From: Candidatus Epilinea brevis
GTDB lineage: Bacteria > Chloroflexota > Anaerolineae > Epilineales > Epilineaceae
DNA length: 64,000 nt
Assembly: GCA_016710785.1 (NCBI GenBank)
Contig: JADJUE010000013.1
Span: 1-64,000, forward strand
Direction: 5' to 3'
Made by a program: the position numbers and the translations under genes. Shown here piece after piece: positions 54,981-64,000 of this stretch; the stretch's first letter is position 1, and the number at the start of each line of letters is the position of its first letter. The notes beneath the pieces are model-generated. The model was given only the letters and a program-made list of their open reading frames with translations, did no database searches and was not told the DNA's origin.

Positions 54981-55867
54981 AGGGTCCGCATGCCGAGCCG
55001 CGGGACGCCGCGGCCACGCAGCGCCCCCTAGGCACCTGGGAGCGCCGCTTCCTGTGGGTGGTGGCGGCCTTCACCCTGTACATCGCCTTCTGGGGCCTGC
55101 TCTTTCCGGCTGGCTTGGGGGTGGACATCCCGGGCATGGCCAAGGACTTCAACCATGCCCTGCCCTTCAATCTGACCATCCCGCCGCTGCATGCCCGCTT
55201 CATCGGCTCCCTGTACCTGGCGGCCGGCGTGATCCTGCTGCTGGCCCTGCGCCGCGGCCAGACCTGGCGGGAGCAGCGCGTCTGCGTCTGGATGATTTTG
55301 GTGTGGACGGCCATGCTGGAGCTGATCTCCCTCCGGCACCTGGAGATCTTCGACTGGGGCCGGCAGCCCCTGCGCCCGCTGGCAGCCTGGTGGCTGGCCT
55401 ATACCTGGTTCCCGCTGCAGGCGGCCTGGTTGCTGTGGCGGCGCGGCGATCGACCGCTGTCCGTCGCCACCGCAGATGCGTCCGACCGGTCCCTGAGCCG
55501 CCTTCTGACCGGCCTGGGTCTGGCAGTCGTCGCCGTAGCGCTGCTGCTGCTGCTGGCCCCGCAGGCCGGCGCTGCCCTATGGCCCTGGAAGCTGCCGCCG
55601 ATCCTCGGTCAGATCTACAGCGCCCCCTTCCTGGCCTTGGGCCTGGGCGCGCTGCTGGCGGCCCGAACGGCGGATCACCGGGAGCGCAGCGGCTTCCTGT
55701 GGTCCAGCTTGGTCTTCGCCCTGGCGGCGCTTTCCGCCAGCGTCCGCCACCGCGACCTCTTCGACTTCAACCGCGTCGCGCCCTGGATCTGGTTCGGCGG
55801 CCTGCTGCTCATCGCGGCCGTCTTGACGGTCCGCGGCGTGGTCCCCCAGCTACGGAGGCTCACGTGA
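54977..55867 (+). CDS. Multi-helix membrane protein, unknown
   Basis: A GTG at 54977, inside the GTGA overlap, decides the start; the longer frame upstream runs out of phase through the previous gene. There are 296 residues and about eight helices. Conserved-looking lines are LPFNLTIPPLHARFIGSLYLAAGVILLLALRRG and AYTWFPLQAAWLLW, with a short HRDLFDFNRVAPWIWFG near the end. No enzymatic motif is visible. Its end overlaps the next gene in the same GTGA manner. Confidence 0.65.
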   Translation: MKGPHAEPRDAAATQRPLGTWERRFLWVVAAFTLYIAFWGLLFPAGLGVDIPGMAKDFNHALPFNLTIPPLHARFIGSLYLAAGVILLLALRRGQTWREQRVCVWMILVWTAMLELISLRHLEIFDWGRQPLRPLAAWWLAYTWFPLQAAWLLWRRGDRPLSVATADASDRSLSRLLTGLGLAVVAVALLLLLAPQAGAALWPWKLPPILGQIYSAPFLALGLGALLAARTADHRERSGFLWSSLVFALAALSASVRHRDLFDFNRVAPWIWFGGLLLIAAVLTVRGVVPQLRRLT

Positions 55868-56700
55868 GCAGCGCCGATCCCCGCAATGCCACGCCCATCC
55901 ACCCGCTCCTGCGGGCCTGGATCGGCGCCGAGGTCTTCTTCGCCGCCGTCGCCAGCGGCGCCACCTTCCTGAATCCCGCCCGCGCCGGCCTGACCGACCC
56001 CGCGGGCTTCGCCTGGCCCATCCCCGTGGTGGCCATGGCCGCCACCTTGGGCGTCTTCTACGCCGCCAGCTTCCTGCCCACCGTCTGGGCCTTGACGATG
56101 AAGACCTGGCAGGAGCTGCGGGTGCTGGCCATCCCGCTGGCGGTCTTCGCCACGATGATGACCCTGATGACCTTCCTTCACTGGGACAAGTTCGCCGTTG
56201 GCAGCCGGCCCTTCATCGTCTGGATGCTCAGCTATGTGCTGCCGCCACCCATCTTCGGCTGGGCCTACCTGCGCCACCAGCGGGACGCCGCGCCGGTGGG
56301 CACGGGCATCAGCCATCCCTTCGACGCCCCGACTCGCCGCTACCTGCGTCTCAACGGCGGCATCCTGGTGGCCGGGGCCATCCTGGTCTGGGTGGCACCG
56401 GCCCTCCTGGTAGACCACGCGCCCTTCAAGCTGACGCCGCTCACCGCGCGCTCCCTGGCCAACATGGTCCTGGCCGCGGGGATCACCCAGCTGTGGATGG
56501 CCTGGGAAGGCGATTGGCGGCGCGTGCGGGTGGCCTCTTTGCTGCTGATACTGGTGGCCGTGTTGCTGCCGGTGCAGCTGCTGCGCTTCCCGGAGGGCGT
56601 GGCTTGGGGCAACCCCGCGCTGCTCTTCCTGCTGGCGGATTCCGCGGTCACGGCGGTGCTGCTGCTGCGGCCGCTGCTGCGGGGACGTTCAGGCGGCTGA
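55864..56700 (+). CDS. Multi-helix membrane protein, paralogue-like partner
   Basis: GTG 55864 overlaps the previous stop. There are 278 residues and about eight helices (AWIGAEVFFAAVASGATFL, IPVVAMAATLGVFYAASFLP, LLLILVAVLLPVQLL and others). The block MTLMTFLHWDKFAVGSRPFIVWMLSYVLPPPIFGW recalls the MLELISLRHLEIFDWG..AWWLAYTWFP block of the preceding protein, so the two may be distant relatives acting as a heterodimer. Function unknown. Confidence 0.65.
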   Translation: MSSADPRNATPIHPLLRAWIGAEVFFAAVASGATFLNPARAGLTDPAGFAWPIPVVAMAATLGVFYAASFLPTVWALTMKTWQELRVLAIPLAVFATMMTLMTFLHWDKFAVGSRPFIVWMLSYVLPPPIFGWAYLRHQRDAAPVGTGISHPFDAPTRRYLRLNGGILVAGAILVWVAPALLVDHAPFKLTPLTARSLANMVLAAGITQLWMAWEGDWRRVRVASLLLILVAVLLPVQLLRFPEGVAWGNPALLFLLADSAVTAVLLLRPLLRGRSGG

Positions 56701-56771
56701 ACCCGCGGTGCGTCCCGCTTCCACTCCAGCGGCCGATCCCGTCCCCGCCGGCAGCTGAACCCGCGTTCGCC

Positions 56772-57389
56772 TCAGCCGGCGACGGGTTCGGGATCCGCGG
56801 GCATCCGCCCTTCGAACACGAAGCTGGCCGTCTCCACCCGCCCGTTGGGCCGCTCGCGCTCCACCAGGTCTTCCGGCAGCACATCCACTGGGTCCGCCCG
56901 CCGTCCGACGGCGATGGCGGCCATGAGTTCATGCGTCGCCGGGTCCAAGCCCAGCTCCACGTAGGCCCGCTCCTGGTCGAAGCCGCCCATGGCGTGGGCG
57001 TGCAGGCCCAGGCGGCGGGCCTGCAGGGCCAGGCTCATCCAGGCCGCGCCGGCGTCGAAGCCGGCGTGGCGGTTGACGCGGCCGTTGCGGGCGATGGTCC
57101 GCCGCGTGGCCAGGAAGAGGAGCAGCGGGGCCTTTGGGGCCCAGTTGCGGTTGCCGCCGGAGAGCAGGTCGGCAAAGCGCGCCCTGTCTTCCGCCGAACG
57201 GGCGAAGAGGAAAACCCAGGGCTGCTCGTTGCTGCTGGAGGGCGCCCAGCGGGCGGCCTCGAAGAGCGCCGCCACCTGCGCGTCGTCCAGGGGCGCGTCA
57301 TCGAAGGCCCGCGGGGACCAGCGGTCGGTGAAGGCCGGGTCGATGTCGACGGCGGCCTGGCGGGGGTTGATCGCCGGTACCACGGTCAT
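56772..57389 (-). CDS. Nitroreductase-family FMN-dependent oxidoreductase
   Basis: A 205-residue protein of the nitroreductase fold, which reduces nitro groups, quinones or related substrates with NAD(P)H and FMN. Typical parts are the N-terminal RWSPRAFDDAPLDDAQVAALFEAARWAPSSSNEQPW (FMN and dimer contacts), then AAWMSLALQARRLGLHAHAMGGFD and AAIAVGRRADP. Stop to start, it is 55 bases after ettA on the same strand. Confidence 0.9.
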   Translation of the reverse strand: MTVVPAINPRQAAVDIDPAFTDRWSPRAFDDAPLDDAQVAALFEAARWAPSSSNEQPWVFLFARSAEDRARFADLLSGGNRNWAPKAPLLLFLATRRTIARNGRVNRHAGFDAGAAWMSLALQARRLGLHAHAMGGFDQERAYVELGLDPATHELMAAIAVGRRADPVDVLPEDLVERERPNGRVETASFVFEGRMPADPEPVAG

Positions 57390-57444
57390 GCCTGGACTCC
57401 TTGGCTGCTGCGCGGGTTGGTGTCAGGTGCGGTAGCGATGCGGC

Positions 57445-59127
<1,683 letters not shown>

Positions 59128-59330
59128 GGGAGACCTCGGTATGCCGCGCTGCGCGCCTGGCCGATTCCAGACAACGACCTTTGATCGTAGCAGGCGGGCG
59201 GGTGGGGACCGAAATCGGGCGCGTCGCGGGCCCGGTTGACCAACAGCAGAGGCGGGTCTATGCTGCCGAGGCGGCGATCGCAACTCCGCGCCCTACATGC
59301 CCGTTCCCACGACCTCAGGAGGTCTTCACC

Positions 59331-59987
59331 ATGGCGTCCACCATGACGAACACGCGGGGCGACATCATCGTCCCCGATCCACCCCTGGCGCAGTTCTTGT
59401 TCGGCAACACCCGCATGGCCTGGTTCTGGTTGATCGCGCGCGTCTACCTGGGTTACGACTGGGCCCTGGCCGGCTGGCACAAGGTGGCGGACGGCGGGGC
59501 GGGATGGTTGGACGGCGGTTCGGCGCTGCAGGGTTTCTGGACGAACGCGGTCAAGATCCCCGAGACCGGCCGCCCGCCGATCGCCTACGACTGGTACCGC
59601 AGCTTCATCCAGATGCTGTTGGATGCCGATGCCTACACCTGGTTCGCGCCATTGGTGGCCTACGGTGAGCTGCTCATCGGCATCGCCTTGATCCTCGGCG
59701 CCTTCGTGGGCATCGCGGCCTTCGTCGGCGCCTTCATGAACTGGAACTTCGTGATGGCCGGCGCAGCCAGCACCAACGGGATGCTCTTCGCCATCGCCGT
59801 GCTGCTCATGCTGGCCTGGAAGGTGGCCGGTTGGTACGGCGCGGACCGCTACCTGCTGCCCAAGGTAGGCACGCCCTGGGGCAACGCGGGCGACGGCGGG
59901 TCGGCGAAGGCGGCGGGGGTCAAGCAGGCGGTGAGGCCGGCTGCGCCAAAGGCGTCGAAGCCCCCGCGGGCCTCTCGCCGAACCTAG
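59331..59987 (+). CDS. DoxX-family membrane protein
   Basis: ATG 59331 lies 7 bases after aggagg. The protein has 218 residues and four helices. FWLIARVYLGYDWALAGWHKV at the start and FAPLVAYGELLIGIALILG in the middle are classical DoxX/TQO small-subunit features. The C-terminus adds a 35-residue Ala/Lys/Pro tail not usual for the family. DoxX proteins link to membrane redox reactions and thiol stress. Divergent from ettA, convergent with the cyclase-NACHT gene. Confidence 0.85.
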   Translation: MASTMTNTRGDIIVPDPPLAQFLFGNTRMAWFWLIARVYLGYDWALAGWHKVADGGAGWLDGGSALQGFWTNAVKIPETGRPPIAYDWYRSFIQMLLDADAYTWFAPLVAYGELLIGIALILGAFVGIAAFVGAFMNWNFVMAGAASTNGMLFAIAVLLMLAWKVAGWYGADRYLLPKVGTPWGNAGDGGSAKAAGVKQAVRPAAPKASKPPRASRRT

Positions 59988-60026
59988 GCTGCATCGGCGA
60001 TTTCATCACCGGCTGGAGCAGGCCGC

Positions 60027-63000
60027 TCAGCCGGACCGATTCTGGTGCCGAGGGCTCGGCACCGGTGACCGGGCCAGACGAAAGCCCACCGCATCCGGAC
60101 GCGCGTCTGGATACGTGCCATCGCGGTACACCGCCAGGGCCAGGCTGCGGTCGAAGAGCGAGGAGCCGCCGCGCACGATCCGCCGCTCGCGGGCCGCTGC
60201 GGCGGGGTCTTCGCGACCGTCGTCGGGATCGTAGGGATAGCCGAAGGCCGGCTCATAGGGATGCTCCCCGGCCCATAAGCTTGAGGTCCATTCATCGACG
60301 TTGCCGGTGATGTCCACCAGACCCTCGGGGGTGTCGCCCGAAGGAAAGACGCCCACGGGGCTGGCCTGCCGCAGCCTTGCCTCGCTGGTGTTGGCCCAGA
60401 GGCGATCGAAGGCATCGCCCCAGGCGAAGCGCCGGCCCGCAAGGCCGCGCGCGGCGGCCTCCCATTCCACCTCCGTCGGCAGGCGGAACGCCAGGCCGCT
60501 CTGGGCCGCAAGCCAACGGCAATAGGCGCGAGCCTCGTACCAGGACACCCCGACCACCGGCTGCGCGCGGCGGTTGTGCCGGGAATCCCGCCAATACGCC
60601 GGTTCGACCTCCTGGTGGTAGCGCGAGCGGGTGGCGAGGATGGCCTCGAAGGCATCGTCGTCGATGGCGATCCACCCGCGCCAGCGCTCGACCGCCTCCT
60701 CCGAACCCATCCGGCCTTCGGCCACCAGCCGTTCGAAGGCGCCCGGCTGTTCGCGAAAGCGCCGCCGCCAGTCGCGGTTGTTGGCCCGCGAGGCTTCATC
60801 GGGCAGTTCGCCGCGCTGCCAGCGGCGGCCGTCGTCGGTGTCCCACCAGCGCTCGTCTCCATAGCCGCCCGCGGCCATGAAGCAGGCCCATTCGGCGTTG
60901 GTCACCGGGGTCACGCCGATCTGGAAGGACGCGATGGGCACTGCATGCCGGGGCAAATGCGCCTCGCTGGTGCCGCTGGCTCCAGGTGCCGACCAGGCGA
61001 TGGGCGTATCGTCGCCGATGGGGTAGGCTCCACCCGGGATCGTCACCAAGGGCGGCAGGAGGTAGTCGCCGTGGGGACCGACGCGGCGTGACAGGCGCGG
61101 ATCGCCAAGGTCGCCCCATACAAAGCCGGCGGCGATCCGCTCGCGCAGGTCCGCCCCGGGATCGCGGCTGCGGTCCACGAGCGCCCAGCGCAGCCTGTCG
61201 AGCATGGCGCGTGGCAGGCGGTCCCGCACGTCGTCCTGCATGGCGCAGCGCCCGGCCAGGACGAGGTTGGCCTCCAAGAGACCGGCCACAAAGGCGTCCG
61301 GGGGGTCGGCCATGGCCGCCGCAAGCAGGGCGGTCTCCTCCCAACCCGTCTGAGGCAGCGGCGGCAGGGGGTCGGCGGGGTCGAGGCTGTCGAGCAGGGC
61401 CGCCAGCGATGGCTGGATCTCCGCCTCGCGCCAGGCGCCGCGTGCGAGATCCGCCGCGAGGCCAGGCGCCGCTGCCAGCCGCCGTGCCGCGAAGTACTCC
61501 TGCAACAGCTGGTGCACGTAGAGCAGGGTGTCTGCCGCTTCGTCCTCGTCGAGCACGGCCAGAGCCTCGCCGGCGGCGACGATGCGCTCGTCGTCGTCGC
61601 AGTCCAGCAGTGCCAAGGCATCGTCATAACGGATGCGCACCTGTGACGCCCCGCCGTCCGCGCGCCCGCGCTGCATGCCAAAGGCGAGGTCGGCAAGCTT
61701 GGGCAGGAGCGGACCGCGCTCCGGCAGATCCCAGGACGAGCGCCACACGCCGCTGGTCAGGCGCCGTCTGTCCCGGGCATCGACGAGCGCGCCTGGTTCG
61801 AAGAGCGGATGGCCCCGCTCCACCTCGCGGCGCAAGGCTTGCCGGACGAAGCCGGTGAACAAGGCCGCGCGTCCGACAGGCATCGCGCCTGTGGCTTCCA
61901 CCTGCTCGACGAGCAGCGACAGGAAGTAAGGGCTTCGGAGCAGCTCCAGCTGCGGCGATCCCTCGACTGTCTGCCAGACCTCGCGCCAACGTGCCGGGCA
62001 GTTCTGCACCAGGAAGTCGCGCACCTGCCGGTCGGCCAAGGGTTCGATCCTGACCTGCGGTACGCGCAAATCGGGTGTCGAGAGGGGCTGACTGTAGTCG
62101 AGGCCGCGGCAGCTGAAGATGACGCGGTTGCCCGGGCGCTCCGCCGCCAGCCGCTGCAGCCAGATCTTCCACAGCTGCACCCGTGCGTGCAGGTCCTGTT
62201 CGCCGGTCGCCGGCATCTCGTTGAGCGCGTCGAGCAGCAAGATGAGCCGGCCCTGGCCAAGGAGATCTTTGAAGGGCGGAAGCTCCGGGTTGCGGGCGGC
62301 CCAGCGATCGGCGAGCCAGCGGTCAGGCGGTGGCGGGGGTTTGCCCGGATCCGCCGCGTACTGATTGAGGCCGATGAAGAAGGTCAGCGGCGCGCGGTCC
62401 GGGTCACCGGCGCGCAGGGCGTCGACGGCTAGGTCCAGCTCCAGCCGACGCAGCAAGGTGCTCTTGCCGCTGCCCGGGGGACCCAGCAGGACGAGTGCCG
62501 GATCCGGCAAGGCGGCCAGGAGCGCCTGCAGGTCTCCGCCGCGTTCGGCTGCTTCCTCCCAGCGACCTTGCGGTGCCTGCTCCCCCTGATCGAGGAGCAG
62601 GGTCAGGCCCACGAAGCGCTTGTCGAGGCGGTAACGCGGCTGGCTCCATTCGGCGACCCGGCCGAGACGGTACTCCCGCTGGCTGGCTGGCTTGTGCCGC
62701 GCCGCGGCCAGTACCTGCTCCTTGGTCAGCACGACCTGGCCCTGATCACCGCGCAGCACCTGGGAAAGGGCCTCGAAAGTCTCGGGCACCGTCCGGTTCA
62801 GCACCGTGGCGCCCGAATTGGGCGAAGGGTCCGCGCCGGTCTCGCGCCAGTCGACGACCATGACGCGGTCTTCCGCCCCGATGGCGCCGGCGCTGCGCAG
62901 CGCGCGCGTGTCGTCCGGCAGGCCGGCGATGACCACCTGGGCGATCCGTTCGGCCTGCCCCAGGTCGCGCAGGCGGTGCTCGCCCAGGTCGCGAAAGCGC

Positions 63001-63458
63001 AGGCCTGGAAGGGGCTCCAAGGTCTCGAGCAGAGCGCGCGACACCGCTGAGACCAGGAGCTGTGCGCCGTTGGCGGCGGCCTCGATCCGCGCGCAGCGGT
63101 TGACCGGTGGACCGAAGTAGTCCCCCTCGCGCTCGGCGGCCTCGCCGGTATGCAGGCCCATGCGCACCTTGATGGGCGGGAAGCCGTCGCCGAAGCGCGT
63201 CCACTCCTCCGATGTCACGGCCCGCTGGGCGTCCACGGCCGCTGCCAGGCCGGCGCGCGGGTCGCGAAAGGCCACGCAGAACGCGTCGCCGACAGTCTTG
63301 AACACGAAACCGCCCTGCCGCTCGACGGCGGCACGCAGCAGCGCGTCATGACGCTCGAGGGCGGCGCGCATGGCCGCTGGGTGGCGGTCCCAGCGCTCGG
63401 TGCTGCCTTCGATATCGGTGAAGAGGAAGGTGACGGTGCCGGATGGTGGCTGCGTCAT
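60027..63458 (-). CDS. Three-module nucleotide cyclase, NACHT NTPase and FGE-sulfatase-like protein
   Basis: ATG 63458, after gaggg, gives 1143 residues. Residues 1-175 form a class III nucleotide cyclase with metal residues in FLFTDIEGST and KTVGDAFC, plus GLHTGEA and PPVNRCARIEAAANG, so it looks catalytically complete. Residues about 320-665 form a NACHT STAND NTPase: Walker A GPPGSGKSTLL (326-336), Walker B ILLLDALNEMP (406-416), sensor VIFSCRG and the typical HQLLQEYFAARR. Residues about 804-1130 form an FGE-sulfatase/C-type-lectin-fold domain (TIPGGAYPIGD, LPTEVEWEAAARG, GNVDEWTSSLW, IVRGGSSLF). The cysteine pair of true formylglycine-generating enzymes is absent, so it is probably a binding module. 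Such layouts suit signal-triggered conflict or sensing proteins. Confidence 0.9.
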   Translation of the reverse strand: MTQPPSGTVTFLFTDIEGSTERWDRHPAAMRAALERHDALLRAAVERQGGFVFKTVGDAFCVAFRDPRAGLAAAVDAQRAVTSEEWTRFGDGFPPIKVRMGLHTGEAAEREGDYFGPPVNRCARIEAAANGAQLLVSAVSRALLETLEPLPGLRFRDLGEHRLRDLGQAERIAQVVIAGLPDDTRALRSAGAIGAEDRVMVVDWRETGADPSPNSGATVLNRTVPETFEALSQVLRGDQGQVVLTKEQVLAAARHKPASQREYRLGRVAEWSQPRYRLDKRFVGLTLLLDQGEQAPQGRWEEAAERGGDLQALLAALPDPALVLLGPPGSGKSTLLRRLELDLAVDALRAGDPDRAPLTFFIGLNQYAADPGKPPPPPDRWLADRWAARNPELPPFKDLLGQGRLILLLDALNEMPATGEQDLHARVQLWKIWLQRLAAERPGNRVIFSCRGLDYSQPLSTPDLRVPQVRIEPLADRQVRDFLVQNCPARWREVWQTVEGSPQLELLRSPYFLSLLVEQVEATGAMPVGRAALFTGFVRQALRREVERGHPLFEPGALVDARDRRRLTSGVWRSSWDLPERGPLLPKLADLAFGMQRGRADGGASQVRIRYDDALALLDCDDDERIVAAGEALAVLDEDEAADTLLYVHQLLQEYFAARRLAAAPGLAADLARGAWREAEIQPSLAALLDSLDPADPLPPLPQTGWEETALLAAAMADPPDAFVAGLLEANLVLAGRCAMQDDVRDRLPRAMLDRLRWALVDRSRDPGADLRERIAAGFVWGDLGDPRLSRRVGPHGDYLLPPLVTIPGGAYPIGDDTPIAWSAPGASGTSEAHLPRHAVPIASFQIGVTPVTNAEWACFMAAGGYGDERWWDTDDGRRWQRGELPDEASRANNRDWRRRFREQPGAFERLVAEGRMGSEEAVERWRGWIAIDDDAFEAILATRSRYHQEVEPAYWRDSRHNRRAQPVVGVSWYEARAYCRWLAAQSGLAFRLPTEVEWEAAARGLAGRRFAWGDAFDRLWANTSEARLRQASPVGVFPSGDTPEGLVDITGNVDEWTSSLWAGEHPYEPAFGYPYDPDDGREDPAAAARERRIVRGGSSLFDRSLALAVYRDGTYPDARPDAVGFRLARSPVPSPRHQNRSG

Positions 63459-63543
63459 GTGGCCCTCGGGTCCCGATCGTTGCGGCGGTGCTCCCGGCGG
63501 ATCGCGGTGCGAATTCCGATGGGGCACGGCCGAGCGGTCCTGC

Positions 63544-64000
63544 TCAGGGACCTACGGCCGCGGCGAGGGCTGGCGCGAAGCGGCCCAGCCCCCCGTTCAG
63601 GTCGCGGCGATCCGCCGGCTCGACATGCCGCAGCAGGCTGCGGTAGGACACGCAATGGTGCAAGGGCAGGATGATCTCGTTGAGCCTCCAGGCCTCTTCC
63701 AGGCGGTCCCGCGAAACCAAGGACTGCCAGACCTCCAGGTAGACGGCCCGCCATTCGGCTGCCAGTTCCGGGTCCTCGGCCCTGAATGGAACCAGGAGAT
63801 CCACCATCGGCGGTCCGATGCAGGCGTCGGTCCAGTCGATAAACACCGGAGTGTCGCCGCGCAGCAAGGCATTGCCGAAATGCAGGTCGCCATGCACCAG
63901 GGCCGCGGGCAGGGCGAGCGCGGCCAGGCGGTCGATGGCGCGGCGGATCTCTCCTTCGGCCCGGCGTAGGCGCTCCAGTTCAGCGGGTTCAACCGCCGCC
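63544..64000 (-). CDS. Aminoglycoside phosphotransferase (APH)-family kinase, 3' part only
   Basis: Cut by the window edge: only the C-terminal 151 codons are present. The catalytic HGDLHFGNALL (with Asp) and the metal-binding FIDWTDACIGPP match the APH/choline-kinase fold, which phosphorylates small hydroxylated molecules. The substrate cannot be told from this part. It lies 85 bases upstream of the cyclase-NACHT gene on the same strand, so the two may be co-transcribed. Confidence 0.8.
   Translation of the reverse strand, partial: AAVEPAELERLRRAEGEIRRAIDRLAALALPAALVHGDLHFGNALLRGDTPVFIDWTDACIGPPMVDLLVPFRAEDPELAAEWRAVYLEVWQSLVSRDRLEEAWRLNEIILPLHHCVSYRSLLRHVEPADRRDLNGGLGRFAPALAAAVGP

Noticed and set aside
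60027..61000. Diversity-generating retroelement target at the FGE-like C-terminus
   Set aside because: The fold is that of known diversified proteins, but no reverse transcriptase and no template repeat were seen in the window. Kept only as something to check outside it.

Overview
This is a GC-rich bacterial window that reads like a member of the Chloroflexota, probably an Anaerolineae- or Caldilineae-type lineage. That placement is an inference. It rests on Thr/Ala/Pro-rich linkers next to a recurring hydrophobic 'YLPL' motif, large secreted beta-propeller proteins, a seven-helix membrane regulator with a C-terminal helix-turn-helix, and the rpsB-tsf-pyrH-frr-uppS-cdsA gene order. No 16S rRNA or other decisive marker is present.

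Positions 1 to about 23,000 form a damaged or error-rich accessory region. Nearly every recognisable gene is split by one or more single-base frameshifts: a UbiA-type decaprenyl-phosphate phosphoribosyltransferase, a CHRD protein, a DUF3494 ice-binding-like protein, a two-domain GNAT, a patatin, an alpha/beta hydrolase, MarC, an LVIVD propeller protein, a short-chain dehydrogenase and a very large ligand-sensor-type propeller. A tRNA-Arg carries four indels. At least two of the breaks sit in G or C homopolymers. Degraded second copies of a VOC/glyoxalase gene and of the GNAT gene lie beside these, with an IS3 remnant and a broken HTH/PIN toxin-antitoxin pair.

From 23.9 to 31.6 kb comes a mosaic. 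It holds a conspicuously AT-richer lipoprotein with alpha/alpha-toroid-like repeats, an overlapping pair made of a radical SAM/SPASM enzyme and a lipoprotein of unknown function, a transposase stub, a four-copy 44-bp tandem repeat, and a perfect 21-bp inverted repeat.

From 31.7 kb onward the sequence is clean and dense. A secreted surface protein is followed by the minus-strand translation and envelope operon: rpsB, tsf, pyrH, frr, uppS, cdsA, then a 7TM-HTH regulator and an alpha/beta hydrolase. Several junctions in it are only a few bases long or overlap. Next come a degenerate AMP-binding protein and a Tyr/Asn/Cys-rich secreted protein.

The most distinctive locus (44.1-48.9 kb) is a self-contained protein-sorting pair: an exosortase with an EpsI-like tail (XrtO-like), translationally coupled to a 1004-residue VIT/vWA membrane protein ending in a PEP-CTERM signal. 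A palindromic repeat element covers its promoter region. Beyond it lie secreted CAP and vWA-propeller proteins, three overlapping membrane genes, a nitroreductase, EttA, a DoxX protein, a three-module nucleotide cyclase-NACHT-FGE protein, and a partial aminoglycoside-phosphotransferase-like gene at the right edge.
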